64,000 nt of DNA from Methanothermobacter tenebrarum (GTDB lineage Archaea > Methanobacteriota > Methanobacteria > Methanobacteriales > DSM-23052). The translations under genes and the position numbers were made by a program. Location: positions 1 through 64,000 of the forward strand of contig NZ_QLOE01000006.1 in assembly GCF_003264935.1 (NCBI RefSeq), given 5' to 3'. Positions within the stretch are counted from its first letter, which is position 1. Every line of letters begins with the position of its first letter. This document shows positions 1 through 9,020 of the stretch, piece by piece. A model generated the notes under the pieces. The model did no database searches, was not told the DNA's origin, and saw only the letters and a program-made list of their open reading frames with translations.

Positions 1-132
1 AAAGCCCTCACAGAAACCCTGAAAAAAGGAATAAAAACACCAGACCTCAAAGGAAAACACACAACAACACAAGTAGCCCAAAAAATCAGAGAACAAGTAG
101 AAGAATACCTCTCAAACACCCCAAACTCCTAA
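1..132 (+). CDS. C-terminal end of a LeuB-type beta-decarboxylating dehydrogenase (partial)
   Basis: The window opens inside a gene; the last 43 codons and a TAA are present. The residues GIKTPDLKGKHTTTQVAQKI match the C-terminal signature of 3-isopropylmalate, isocitrate and homoisocitrate dehydrogenases (usual form TPDLGG-x-T-T-x-E-V-x-x-x-I). These enzymes oxidise and decarboxylate a 2-hydroxy-3-carboxylate in leucine or coenzyme B synthesis. Which substrate this one uses cannot be told from the tail. The next gene follows after 11 bases with its ribosome site AGGTGAT starting in the stop codon, so the two are probably cotranscribed. Confidence 0.7.
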   Translation, partial: KALTETLKKGIKTPDLKGKHTTTQVAQKIREQVEEYLSNTPNS

Positions 133-143
133 GGTGATACAGG

Positions 144-1349
144 ATGAACCCTAAAGAACTGAGAAAGGATATTCCACTCTTGGAAAATTATGTCTACCTT
201 GATGCTGCAAGCACAACACCAACCCCCAGACCAGTGGTAGAGGCCATGGACAAATACTATTATGAGTATAATGCGAATACAGGAAGAGGTGCATATTCAC
301 TTGCAGTTAAAGCAACTGAAAAATTAGAAGAAGCGAGGAAAAAGATAGCGGATTTCGTGAATGCACAGGCAGAGGAGATAATATTCACAAAGAATACAAC
401 AGAATCAATAAATCTTGTTGCAACAGGCCTTACATTTGAGAAGGGGGATTCTATTATAGTTCCAAATATTGAACATCATTCAAATTTCTTGCCATGGTTA
501 AAACTCCGAAAAAAAGAAGGAGTGAACATAAAAATAATCAAGGCAGATAAAAATGGTATTATCGACCCCGGGCGCGTAGAAGAGGCTGTCGACGAAAATA
601 CCAAGCTTATAACAGTAACACATGTATCTAATGCTATAGGCTCAGTACAAGATATAAAAGAGATCGGTAGGATCGCGGAAGAGAATAATATACTTTTCAT
701 GGTAGATGCTGCTCAATCATTTGGGCATATGAAAGTTGATGTTAAGAAATTTAAGGCAGACTTCATAGCATTCCCAGGACATAAAGGGGCTCTAGGCCCA
801 GTTGGCACAGGATTCCTCTACTGTAACATTCAAAGTGTCGATGAACTTGAACCTCCAAATCTCGGCGGCGGGACCGTGATTGACGTCTTAGAAGATCAGT
901 TTAAATTAGAAGAACCGCCAAGGAGGTTTGAGGCCGGAACATTAAATATAGCAGGTTTCATAGGCCTTGGAAGAGCCATAGACTACCTCAAGAGGATAGG
1001 CATGGATAAAATAGAAAAACATGGCAAGGATCTTACAAGAAGATTATATGAATCCCTCACTGAGATCAACACACTTGAATGTTATGGGGATCCCAAAAAT
1101 ATTTATGGGATAGTGTCCTTCAACATAGATAATATAAACCCTGATGATGTTGCGAGAATGCTAGATGAGATGGCTTGGATATGCGTTAGGAGCGGTCATC
1201 ATTGCGCCATACCCGCTATGAGACATCTTGGAGTCCATGAAAAAGGTGGTACCGTTAGAGCCTCCATACACTATTATAATATTCTAGAAGATATTGAAAT
1301 ACTAACAGAAACTATAAATGAGATAGCGAAAATGGGGAGTGTAAAATGA
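144..1349 (+). CDS. Class V aminotransferase, cysteine desulfurase (SufS/NifS-like)
   Basis: A 401-residue PLP enzyme of the SufS/CsdA type, expected to remove sulfur from cysteine for Fe-S cluster or thio-cofactor assembly. Visible signatures are YLDAASTTPTP at residue 16, FTKNTTESINLV near 80, HHSNFLPW near 112, MVDAAQSFGHM near 190, the PLP-lysine region AFPGHKGALGP near 212 and the late motif VRSGHHCAIPAM near 350, whose Cys is the likely persulfide carrier. Length fits the family. The ATG has AGGTGATACAGG just upstream. It overlaps the next tiny reading frame by 4 bases (ATGA). Physiological role in a methanogen that may take sulfur from sulfide is uncertain. Confidence 0.85.
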   Translation: MNPKELRKDIPLLENYVYLDAASTTPTPRPVVEAMDKYYYEYNANTGRGAYSLAVKATEKLEEARKKIADFVNAQAEEIIFTKNTTESINLVATGLTFEKGDSIIVPNIEHHSNFLPWLKLRKKEGVNIKIIKADKNGIIDPGRVEEAVDENTKLITVTHVSNAIGSVQDIKEIGRIAEENNILFMVDAAQSFGHMKVDVKKFKADFIAFPGHKGALGPVGTGFLYCNIQSVDELEPPNLGGGTVIDVLEDQFKLEEPPRRFEAGTLNIAGFIGLGRAIDYLKRIGMDKIEKHGKDLTRRLYESLTEINTLECYGDPKNIYGIVSFNIDNINPDDVARMLDEMAWICVRSGHHCAIPAMRHLGVHEKGGTVRASIHYYNILEDIEILTETINEIAKMGSVK

Positions 1350-1423
1350 CAAAGGCACAGGTAATAGCCATACTAATAATAATCATAATGATTATAAGCA
1401 CAATAGCATACGCACTAATATAA
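1346..1423 (+). CDS. 25-residue single-helix membrane peptide
   Basis: A 25-codon frame starts in the ATGA overlap with the desulfurase stop and ends 15 bases before ribH. It encodes almost nothing but a membrane helix: a short polar start (MTKAQ) followed by Ile/Met-rich residues to the end. The ATGA coupling and its position between two genes on the same strand suggest real translation as part of the operon. It has no recognisable family. It could be a translational coupler rather than a functional peptide. The call rests on coupling and composition only. Confidence 0.45.
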   Translation: MTKAQVIAILIIIIMIISTIAYALI

Positions 1424-1438
1424 TTAGGAGGAACACTA

Positions 1439-1855
1439 ATGGAAAAAGTTAGGATAGGGGCTGTGGTAGCTGAATTTAATTATGATATAACCCAGATGAT
1501 GTTAAAGTTGGCTGAAGAACATGCAAAATTTCTCGGTTCTGAAATAACTAAAGTCGTGCCCGTGCCCGGCGTCTTTGACATGCCCCTTGCAATCAAAAAA
1601 CTCCTAGAAGATGATAACATAGATGCTGTCATAACATTGGGGGCTGTTATCGAAGGGGCTACAGATCATGATCAGATAGTAGCACAACACGCATCCCGTA
1701 AAATAGCCGACCTCGCCCTAGAATATGATAAACCAGTAGCCCTCGGAATCTCAGGACCTAGCATGACCCGCTTAGAAGCCCATCAACGAGTAGATTATGC
1801 TAAAAGGGCCGTTGAAGCTGCTGTTAAAATGTATAGGAGACTGAAAAAACTCTAG
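1439..1855 (+). CDS. ribH: 6,7-dimethyl-8-ribityllumazine synthase
   Basis: A 138-residue lumazine synthase that condenses 5-amino-6-ribitylamino-uracil with dihydroxybutanone phosphate, the penultimate step to riboflavin and hence FAD; the uracil is also the F420 precursor. Family motifs are [11 protein letters not shown] near residue 11, [12 protein letters not shown] near 42, [15 protein letters not shown] near 65 (substrate loop and the catalytic His region) and [15 protein letters not shown] near 104. The ATG follows TAGGAGGAACACTA, a strong ribosome site. The length is typical of archaeal forms, which build icosahedral shells or pentamers. Confidence 0.93.
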   Translation: MEKVRIGAVVAEFNYDITQMMLKLAEEHAKFLGSEITKVVPVPGVFDMPLAIKKLLEDDNIDAVITLGAVIEGATDHDQIVAQHASRKIADLALEYDKPVALGISGPSMTRLEAHQRVDYAKRAVEAAVKMYRRLKKL

Positions 1856-1863
1856 ATTTTGGG

Positions 1864-2805
1864 ATGGAATTGCAGATTCTAAAACCTGAAGAATTAAGGG
1901 AGAAATTTAAAGATCCATGGATAGCCCCTTATAAAAAGATTATCACAATGGTGGACAACGACCTTGTAGAGATAATAGAATATCATCCTTGTATTTCAGG
2001 TTCCCATTGGATGATCTACCAATACCCACGGACAAGTAAACTAATACTAAAAGCAAAAAGGGATGGTAACCGCCACATTTACCTTACAAAGACGGGAAAA
2101 ACTCATCTAAATTTAAGGGCGAGCTTGAATGCTGCTGGAATCGAAGAAGTCACCGTAACCAAGGATGAGGTTAAGGTCGTTCACGCCGGCCTTGCAGGGG
2201 CTGGAGTTGGCGCTGCAATGTGCAGGGGGATGGCAAAAGGCGTTAAACGGGTTGAACTATACGATGTTGGTGGAGGATCAAAGGTTGGACGGGCCGCTGT
2301 TATAACACCAAGACTTGAAAAGGTTATCATAGGCATAGATGATACAGATACAAAGGATAAAGGAGCCACATGGACCCTAGCACATAATATTGGGGTTGAA
2401 CTTTCAAGCGAAGGTTTCGAGTACTTGGATCATATTATAGTGCAACTTTATCCACACAATCCATATAAGACACAAAATTGTGTGTCTGTTGCATTAACAT
2501 TCGCAGTTAAACCCGGAACCCAAGAGGAACTCATAGAAAGGATCATAGAGAAATTAAAGGAGAAAACTCTCTCCGATAAGACCTCTATCGCAATCTTTAA
2601 TGGTATAATGATCCCAGAAAAGCTTAGAGAATATTCTATAAGAGCTAAGAAAAAACTAGTCACTGTAGATGAGGCCAGAAAAATTGCAGAGGAGGTTGGG
2701 GTCCAATTAATAGAGGTCACAGGAGCCCAAGGACAAATTGGGGCCCTTGCAGCCATAGGATTATCTGATGATGTTGATGAGGCTGTTAAAGTTTATCAGA
2801 GATGA
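1864..2805 (+). CDS. Methanogenesis marker 11-like protein
   Basis: A 313-residue protein with N-terminal DPWIAPYKKIITMVDNDLVE and YHPCISGSHWMIYQYPR, a Gly-rich stretch GLAGAGVGAAMCRG near 115 and IGIDDTDTKDKGATW near 158. The IGIDDTD box is shared with TiaS, the tRNA-Ile2 agmatidine synthetase, where it binds ATP/metal. The arrangement fits the protein family known as methanogenesis marker 11, conserved in methanogens but of unknown biochemical role. It starts 8 bases after ribH. Its 3' end overlaps the convergent glycosyltransferase gene by 20 bases. The family assignment is from memory of motifs, not a search. Confidence 0.6.
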   Translation: MELQILKPEELREKFKDPWIAPYKKIITMVDNDLVEIIEYHPCISGSHWMIYQYPRTSKLILKAKRDGNRHIYLTKTGKTHLNLRASLNAAGIEEVTVTKDEVKVVHAGLAGAGVGAAMCRGMAKGVKRVELYDVGGGSKVGRAAVITPRLEKVIIGIDDTDTKDKGATWTLAHNIGVELSSEGFEYLDHIIVQLYPHNPYKTQNCVSVALTFAVKPGTQEELIERIIEKLKEKTLSDKTSIAIFNGIMIPEKLREYSIRAKKKLVTVDEARKIAEEVGVQLIEVTGAQGQIGALAAIGLSDDVDEAVKVYQR

Positions 2806-4495
2806 TATTGAGGAATATACCCTCTTCTATTGTGGCAAATTGCATATTAGTCTTTATCGGCTTCCCGATCTCTACTATTATAATATGATCACCCCAGTAT
2901 ATGGTATAATTTTCCCTGGGTGAATTTTCATTAAAGTATATTGTCCTAACATGTATTCCATTTATATAAATTGCATATGAACCATTCTTCATCGCGCCCA
3001 AGGCTGTTGTGATCTTTTTACCATCAAGGTAGATGTTTACTTCACGGCCACTTTTATCATTATCTTCAATTAAAATACCATTTTCTATCGTAATATTAGA
3101 CTGGTTTGAAATTTTACGGACTGCAAATATATTATTGAAGACTTTTCGAAGGGCGCTATCCCTGATCACATCCCCTACGTTCACATCTAATATTTCTCTA
3201 GCATTTGCCGGTATCCTAATGATGTTAACATCATTAGGCCTTGATTCCTTTAATGTGTAATCTACTCCCCCAATATAAACTATGTCACCATAGTTGAGTC
3301 CCAAGGTGTCAACAGCCTCCTTTGGCAATCTTATAGTATCATTTTCACCTTCAAGGGCACTATCTATAGTGTATGGCCCCCTAACATCGAATGTTCTATT
3401 CTCCGCATTCTTCTTCCATATTATAAGGTTTCCAGGGTTGGGTTCGATGGATATTTTACCCTCATCAATATGAACCGCTCCAAGAAGCGCTGAAATCATG
3501 GCAACAAGGATAAGGGCCGACACCAAAATGGGAAAATGCATGTAGATGAATGATCTTAAAACTTGTAAGCGCCCCTTTGAACTGGCTAAAACATGATATG
3601 ATCTTTTAACCAACGCCACAAAATAATAAGCTGCTATAATAACCCCCACAACACCCATTATAATACCTACAGTTGGGGGAAGAGCCCTGATAAAAAATAT
3701 GCTAAAAATTCCCAAGGTAATGAGTGAAAGTCCAAGTATGCACATCCGAATTGATTCACCCATGGAATCCATCATGGTTATCCTACCATATTCAAGGGCC
3801 CTGTCAACAATGGTACGGACAACCTCTGTAGCTACAATGTTAAGGTCAGAGAGACTTGCCATGTCATGTTCAAGTTCGCCTATATCAACCTCTTTGACAT
3901 TTAACCCTTGGACGTCGGCATCGAGAATTATACCCACATCAACTCCATAATCATCTTCAAATTTCATCCGTTCAAGGACGCTCCTTTTAGCGGCGAACTG
4001 GCCACTTAATGGCTGCTCAAATTTTATCTCCGGGAAGAAAAATCTCAAGAGAGGTTTCGCGGTCAATTCAGTGACTCTACCAGCTCTTCTTTTAAATTTG
4101 GTCTTTGTAATATCCGCCCGGCCCTCTATGATGGGCTTTATCATCTTGTCTATCTTGGCTGTTGTGATATTTCTAAGATCAGCGTCTAAGAAGACTACGA
4201 TATCACCTTTTGAATGTTTAAAACCTGTTTTAAGGGCCGCGCCTTTGCCGCGATTGCTTGCATGGCGTATTATCTTTGCACCTGCCCTTTTAGCCTCCTT
4301 GTAAGTATTGTCAAATGAACCATCATCAACTACAATAACTTCATCCACATAAGATGAACTATGGGCCGCCTTAACAACTTTTGCAACAGTTTTTTCTTCA
4401 TTATAGGCTGGGATAACCACCGAAACACTTAAATCCCTTTCATGCTTCTTCAAAACACATAGTAGTATTACTATGATGAGGATTAACCAATACAT
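2786..4495 (-). CDS. Membrane GT2 glycosyltransferase with large C-terminal extracytoplasmic domain
   Basis: About 569 residues. A short N-terminal membrane helix is followed by a GT-A domain (residues 25-240) with VVIPAYNEEKTV, VVDDGS, NRGKGAALKTG and the DxD motif FLDADLR, most like dolichol-phosphate glycosyl/glucosyl-3-phosphoglycerate synthase types. Three hydrophobic segments follow (about 250-345), then roughly 220 residues without helices, rich in Asn-x-Ser/Thr and beta-type sequence, probably outside the membrane. I take ATG 4495, which has GGAG nine bases upstream, over the TTG at 4510. Acceptor and sugar are unknown. The long outer domain is unusual for this enzyme class. Confidence 0.7.
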   Translation of the reverse strand: MYWLILIIVILLCVLKKHERDLSVSVVIPAYNEEKTVAKVVKAAHSSSYVDEVIVVDDGSFDNTYKEAKRAGAKIIRHASNRGKGAALKTGFKHSKGDIVVFLDADLRNITTAKIDKMIKPIIEGRADITKTKFKRRAGRVTELTAKPLLRFFFPEIKFEQPLSGQFAAKRSVLERMKFEDDYGVDVGIILDADVQGLNVKEVDIGELEHDMASLSDLNIVATEVVRTIVDRALEYGRITMMDSMGESIRMCILGLSLITLGIFSIFFIRALPPTVGIIMGVVGVIIAAYYFVALVKRSYHVLASSKGRLQVLRSFIYMHFPILVSALILVAMISALLGAVHIDEGKISIEPNPGNLIIWKKNAENRTFDVRGPYTIDSALEGENDTIRLPKEAVDTLGLNYGDIVYIGGVDYTLKESRPNDVNIIRIPANAREILDVNVGDVIRDSALRKVFNNIFAVRKISNQSNITIENGILIEDNDKSGREVNIYLDGKKITTALGAMKNGSYAIYINGIHVRTIYFNENSPRENYTIYWGDHIIIVEIGKPIKTNMQFATIEEGIFLNIISDKL

Positions 4496-4571
4496 GCCCT
4501 TTGACTCCAAAAAATTCTATATATGGGAAAATATCCCTTAACAATTCTACTAATGTTATTATAAAAAGCAC

Positions 4572-4583
4572 TTTAATATATAG
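4572..4583 (+). promoter_or_regulatory. Candidate TATA box for purE
   Basis: TTTAATATATAG lies in the 210-base gap between the divergent glycosyltransferase and purE. Initiation about 25 bases downstream would leave a leader of roughly 115 bases before purE. A second, weaker candidate (AAAGCTTAATAG near 4605) would give a leader of about 80 bases. Confidence 0.35.
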
Positions 4584-4642
4584 ATTAGACAAGATTATAA
4601 AGAAAAGCTTAATAGTATGATTTCACTCTAAGTAAAAGATTA

Positions 4643-4720
4643 ATGGAGAACCTGTCAAGGAAAAGACATCTTCTACCCTATATCAAAGGTTATGTTTACT
4701 TTCATGGTTTGGGTGGTTAA
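4643..4720 (+). CDS. Possible 25-codon leader reading frame before purE
   Basis: An ATG frame of 25 codons in the purE leader ends with TAA immediately abutting the purE ATG (TAAATG). It is basic and aromatic (MENLSRKRHLLPYIKGY...). Its last codons contain the GGTGG that serves as the purE ribosome site, so translation of this frame would couple to purE. No clear ribosome site of its own is visible. It may be chance. Confidence 0.2.
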   Translation: MENLSRKRHLLPYIKGYVYFHGLGG

Positions 4721-5725
4721 ATGAAACCAAAGGTAATGATAGTTCTTGGAAGCGGAACAGATTATATGATAGCTGAAAAGGCTATGGACATTCTTGAAGA
4801 ACTTAAAATCTCCTATGATTTGAAGGTGGCATCGGCTCACAGAACCCATGAAAGGGTTAAGAGCATCGTTTTAGATTCTGTTAAAAATGGTGTGGAAGTT
4901 TTCATAGGCATAGCTGGATTATCAGCACATCTTCCAGGGATAATAGCCGCGAACACCTATCGACCAGTTATCGGGGTGCCTGTTGATGTTAAAATAGGAG
5001 GTCTTGACGCCCTATTCGCATGTTCTCAGATGCCATTCCCAGTCCCAGTTGCCACTGTTGGTATTGACAGGGGAGAAAACGGCGCCTTATTCGCAGCCCA
5101 GATACTTGGAACCTATAATCAGAAAATAAGAGCCCGTATAATAAAACTTAGAAAAGGATATTATGAAAAGGTTGAAAGTGATGAATCACATATCACTAAT
5201 AACATTAAAGGAAATTATTACTCTCCAATCGAAATAGCAATCCCAGAGCCAACATGGACAACCAATGAGAGGACAGCAAATAATGACAGCCCACTTGTTT
5301 CTGTCATCCCGGGCAGTTATTCTGATATGAAAATCACTAAAAAAGTCACCATGTTCTTGGATAGACTGGGCATACCCTATGATTTGAATGTTATATCCCC
5401 TATAAGATATCCTGAACGTTTCCAAAAATACATAGAGAATATGGAAACTGTTAAATTGTTCATAGCGATCAGTGGATTATCTGCACATGTAACCGGCACA
5501 ATAGCAGCCCTTACAGACAAACCAGTTATAGGAGTCCCTTGTGCCTTTAAAGCTTATGGTTTAGACTCTTTATTCTCTATGGTTAACATGCCACCAGGAG
5601 CCCCTGTAGGCATTGTTGGAATAGGAAATGGTGGTAACGCCGCCATATTAGCGGCTGAAATCCTCGGGATAAAAAATGAGAAAATAGAAACAAGAATAAA
5701 AAAATTAAGAGGAGGGATCCAGTAA
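4721..5725 (+). CDS. purE: PurE, two tandem PurE domains (AIR carboxylase/N5-CAIR mutase)
   Basis: A 334-residue protein made of two PurE modules (about residues 4-145 and 192-330) that acts in purine synthesis at the carboxyaminoimidazole ribotide step. Module 1 carries LGSGTDYMIAEKAMD, the catalytic box SAHRT (residues 38-42, His40) and GLSAHLPG (67-72). Module 2 repeats the fold with PGSYSDM, GLSAHVTG and GVPCAFKAYGLDSLFSMVNMP, but the catalytic box reads SPIRY (226-230): the His is replaced by Ile. Tandem PurE is known in methanogens, and the second copy here looks structural or regulatory. GGTGG stands 4 bases before the ATG. Confidence 0.9.
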   Translation: MKPKVMIVLGSGTDYMIAEKAMDILEELKISYDLKVASAHRTHERVKSIVLDSVKNGVEVFIGIAGLSAHLPGIIAANTYRPVIGVPVDVKIGGLDALFACSQMPFPVPVATVGIDRGENGALFAAQILGTYNQKIRARIIKLRKGYYEKVESDESHITNNIKGNYYSPIEIAIPEPTWTTNERTANNDSPLVSVIPGSYSDMKITKKVTMFLDRLGIPYDLNVISPIRYPERFQKYIENMETVKLFIAISGLSAHVTGTIAALTDKPVIGVPCAFKAYGLDSLFSMVNMPPGAPVGIVGIGNGGNAAILAAEILGIKNEKIETRIKKLRGGIQ

Positions 5726-5743
5726 CCTGAACTAGGTGATCAA

Positions 5744-7009
5744 ATGAGAAAATTTCTACAAACCATAAAAGACGAATTTGATATTATAAGAATCGAAAAG
5801 GAAGTTTCAACCCATATTGAAGCCGCTAAAATCCTCAGAGAACATCCCGGAGAAATAGTAATCCTAGAAAATATCAAGGAATCCGACATACCAGTGATCT
5901 CAGGAATATGCAACAGCAGAAAAAAAATCTCAAGGGCACTTAACTGCAAAAAAGAGAACATAACAAAACGAATAATCCAGGCAATGGATAACCCAACCCC
6001 AATAGAAGATATTAAAAAACTTGAAGGTTACCATTCCCAAAAAGCAAATTTAGAGAAGCTACCAATCCTCAAATACTATCAAAAGGACGGGGGCCCCTAT
6101 ATTACCGCTGGTGCCATCATAGCCAAAGATCCAGAAACAAGGGTACGGAATGCTTCTATCCATAGGATGATGTTACTCGATAAAAGACACTTAGCTGTGC
6201 GCATAGTTCCAAGGCATCTCTACAGTTATTACAAAAGAGCCGAAGAAATGGGAGAAGACTTGCCCATAGTTATAGTCATTGGAATGCACCCTGCAACATT
6301 ACTCGCAACAACAACATCAGTACCAATAGATGTTGATGAACTAGAAGTTGCAAACAATTTCCATGATGGAAAACTTAAACTTTTCAAATGCGAAAAAGTG
6401 GACATTGAAGTCCCAGATGCGGAGATAATAATAGAAGGGAAGATCTTGGCCAATAAAAGAACCGATGAAGGTCCCTTCGTGGATTTAACCGGCACCTATG
6501 ATATTATAAGAAAAGAACCTATTATAGAAGTTGAAAGGATCCACTTTAAAAACAACCCACTATATCATGCTATTTTACCCGCCGGACTTGAACATAAACT
6601 CCTTCAAGGACTCCCACAAGAGCCGAGAATATTCAAAGCAGTGGAAAATACCGTTCCAAGTGTGAAGAATGTGATTCTTACAGAGGGTGGTTGCTGCTGG
6701 TTACATGCAATCGTATCTATAAAAAAACAGGCTGAGGGTGATGCTAAAAACGTTATAATGGCAGCTTTATCAGCTCATCCATCATTAAAGCATGTTGTAG
6801 TTGTTGACGATGATATAAACCCCTTTGATCTAGAGGATGTGGAGTATGCGATAGCTACACGAGTAAAAGATGATGATATACTTATAGTCCGAGGGGCTAG
6901 GGGTTCATCACTTGATCCTTCAGCATCAGCCGATGGGACAACCACAAAGGTTGGTGTAGACGCCACAAAACCATTAAAAGGATCTGAAAAATTCGAGAGG
7001 ATAATCTAG
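5744..7009 (+). CDS. UbiD-family decarboxylase, probable anhydromevalonate phosphate decarboxylase
   Basis: A 421-residue prenylated-FMN decarboxylase. Family marks are [19 protein letters not shown] near 148 (the prFMN-binding Arg region), the metal/cofactor stretch [17 protein letters not shown] near 182, and [20 protein letters not shown] near 232, which holds the catalytic Glu pair. It is shorter than bacterial UbiD (about 490) and matches the archaeal form that decarboxylates trans-anhydromevalonate 5-phosphate to isopentenyl phosphate. The partner dehydratase large subunit (aconitase X) is encoded at 27198-28370 in this window, which supports that role. AGGTGATCAA precedes the ATG, 18 bases after purE. 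A prFMN synthase is not in the window. Confidence 0.78.
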   Translation: MRKFLQTIKDEFDIIRIEKEVSTHIEAAKILREHPGEIVILENIKESDIPVISGICNSRKKISRALNCKKENITKRIIQAMDNPTPIEDIKKLEGYHSQKANLEKLPILKYYQKDGGPYITAGAIIAKDPETRVRNASIHRMMLLDKRHLAVRIVPRHLYSYYKRAEEMGEDLPIVIVIGMHPATLLATTTSVPIDVDELEVANNFHDGKLKLFKCEKVDIEVPDAEIIIEGKILANKRTDEGPFVDLTGTYDIIRKEPIIEVERIHFKNNPLYHAILPAGLEHKLLQGLPQEPRIFKAVENTVPSVKNVILTEGGCCWLHAIVSIKKQAEGDAKNVIMAALSAHPSLKHVVVVDDDINPFDLEDVEYAIATRVKDDDILIVRGARGSSLDPSASADGTTTKVGVDATKPLKGSEKFERII

Positions 7010-8016
7010 ATTATTATGTCTATTTTCGCATTACAAGAAGGGCACCTACCCTTTTTCAGATTTAACCGGTTTATCTGGAAGCCATATCTTTGTACTAGAA
7101 GTTCGCCGCAATTATAACAATAAGTGTTTTCCTCTGAAAGACCCGGAACATTCCCCACATAAACGTATCTCATACCCTCTTCAAGTGCAATTTCACGGGC
7201 TTTGAGAAGCGTCTCTGTTGGTGTTGGGGGTAAATGTTGCATCTTATAATGGGGGTAGAAACGTGTGAAATGTAATGGGACTTCAACCCCGACTTCATCG
7301 ACCATGAACCTGACAAGGGCCCTGAGCTCATCCTCTGAATCGTTATATCCTGGTATTATAAGGTTTGTGACCTCAATGTGTATCCCCGCGTCATGCATCC
7401 ATTTTATGCTGTCAAGTACTGGTTGTAATTTTGCACTGCACACAGTCTTATAGAATTCATCCGTCATCCCCTTTAAGTCTATGTTAGCAGCATCTAACAA
7501 TGGGGATAAGAGCTCGAGGGTTTCCTCGGTCATATAACCATTCGTAACATAAACAGTCTTAATATCATCCTTATGTGCAAGTTTTGCACAGTCAAGTGTA
7601 TATTCAAGCCAGATAGTGGGCTCGTTATATGTCCATGCAATAGACCTACAATTGTACCTTTTAGTAGTCTCGATGGCCTCCTCAGGCGGTATATCCTCTG
7701 TATATGCTTCGTCTATTACTGCTTGTGAAATATTCCAATTTTGGCAGTGCTTGCAACGAAAGTTACAACCAACCGTCCCTAGAGAGTAGACAAAACTGCC
7801 AGGGTAGAAATGAAATAATGGTTTCTTTTCGATTGGATCCACTGCAGCGGAAGATACAGCAGCATAAATTAAACTGTAAAGCTTACCATTCCTGTTTTCC
7901 CTTGTGAGGCAAAATCCCCTTCTACCTTCAGGGATCGAACACCTTCTATTACATACACTACATCTCACCCTCTCATTGACTTTTTCATAAAGGATAGCCT
8001 CTTTTATCAACTTCAA
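7006..8016 (-). CDS. AmmeMemoRadiSam-type radical SAM enzyme (PflA-like)
   Basis: A 336-residue radical SAM protein. An N-terminal zinc-like knuckle ([18 protein letters not shown]) precedes the cluster motif [15 protein letters not shown] (Cx3Cx2C, near residue 80); SAM-binding NEP and TNGY follow, and a C-terminal CYNC...CPSC ribbon closes it. This layout matches the AmmeMemoRadiSam family, which pairs with AMMECR1 and Memo proteins; neither partner is in this window and the reaction is unknown. The first codon (TTG) overlaps the thiL stop (TTGA). A second TTG at 8010 sits at better spacing from GAGGGG and may be the true start. The 3' end overlaps the convergent UbiD gene by 4 bases. Confidence 0.8.
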   Translation of the reverse strand: MKLIKEAILYEKVNERVRCSVCNRRCSIPEGRRGFCLTRENRNGKLYSLIYAAVSSAAVDPIEKKPLFHFYPGSFVYSLGTVGCNFRCKHCQNWNISQAVIDEAYTEDIPPEEAIETTKRYNCRSIAWTYNEPTIWLEYTLDCAKLAHKDDIKTVYVTNGYMTEETLELLSPLLDAANIDLKGMTDEFYKTVCSAKLQPVLDSIKWMHDAGIHIEVTNLIIPGYNDSEDELRALVRFMVDEVGVEVPLHFTRFYPHYKMQHLPPTPTETLLKAREIALEEGMRYVYVGNVPGLSEENTYCYNCGELLVQRYGFQINRLNLKKGRCPSCNAKIDIII

Positions 8017-9020
8017 CCCCTCAGATGTTCATATCCTTTTACTGGTGGTATGTATGTTCTTCCCTCTTTATCAACTATTTCAATTCTCCCTGTTTTAGTG
8101 ACTTCACCTATGATATAGAAATTTAATCGATCGCTGAGGGGGATGACATTTTCGGGTGGTATTGTGAAAAGAAGTTCGAAATCTTCACCATAATAAATCC
8201 CCAATTCAATGGGGTCCTCCTTGATTAATCTCGCTATCTCCTTCACCTCATAAGGGATGGGGAGTTTTTCCTTGTATAATCTTATTCCAATTTTATTGGA
8301 GGTGGCAGTTATCAGTTCATTCAATTCACTTACAAGACCATCTGTTATATCGGTAGCTGCGTTTACAAGATGCGATTTTGCTAATATTCGAGCCTCTTTT
8401 AATCTTGCTTCTGGTTTAAGCGCGTGATCCATGATCTTGGATAATATATCATCTGTTACTGGTACTTCTTCTATATTATGGAGGAGTATTTTTATCCCGG
8501 CTGCTGCGAGGCCTAATTGTCCAGTTACTCCTACCAGATCTCCCTCTTTTGATCCGCTTTTTAAAAGCGCATCTTCTTTCAGTGTTCTCCCAATGGCAGC
8601 CCCTGCTAATATTATCTCATCTGCTTCCTTTGTATCCCCTCCAATGAGAGGTATCCTGTAATGGTCACAAGCTTTGAGGATGCCTCTAAGGAGTTCGTCG
8701 AATTCTTCAACTTTCATATGGGCTGGAAGACCCATTGACATTAGTAGTCCCAATGGTTTAGCCCCCATTGCGGCTAAATCGCTTATATTGACTGTTACGC
8801 TTTTCCAGCCCATTTGCTCATGGTTCATGGCCTTGGGGAAATGAGAGGTTTGTCTTAGTAGGTCGGTTGTTGCAACAATGTATTCTTTGCCCATGTCTAT
8901 GAGGGCGGCATCATCACCAAGACCTTCTATGTTAAAATCCTTCAGATGCAATTTTATATTGGCTATTATCCTTTTAATAAGCTTTTTTTCTCCTAAATCT
9001 GAGACTTTCATCTTTATCAT
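8013..9020 (-). CDS. thiL: Thiamine-monophosphate kinase
   Basis: A 335-residue PurM/ThiL-fold ATP-dependent kinase that phosphorylates thiamine phosphate to thiamine diphosphate. Diagnostic stretches are GLGDDAALIDMG near 35 (nucleotide/Mg Asp), ATTDLLRQTSHFP near 50, VNISDLAAMGAKPLG near 78, GGDTKEADEIILAGAAIG near 127, AATDITDGLVSEL near 215 and YYGEDFELLFT near 275. It starts in an ATGA overlap with the cfbA stop and ends in a TTGA overlap with the radical SAM gene, so the four genes form one minus-strand unit. Confidence 0.92.
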   Translation of the reverse strand: MIKMKVSDLGEKKLIKRIIANIKLHLKDFNIEGLGDDAALIDMGKEYIVATTDLLRQTSHFPKAMNHEQMGWKSVTVNISDLAAMGAKPLGLLMSMGLPAHMKVEEFDELLRGILKACDHYRIPLIGGDTKEADEIILAGAAIGRTLKEDALLKSGSKEGDLVGVTGQLGLAAAGIKILLHNIEEVPVTDDILSKIMDHALKPEARLKEARILAKSHLVNAATDITDGLVSELNELITATSNKIGIRLYKEKLPIPYEVKEIARLIKEDPIELGIYYGEDFELLFTIPPENVIPLSDRLNFYIIGEVTKTGRIEIVDKEGRTYIPPVKGYEHLRG

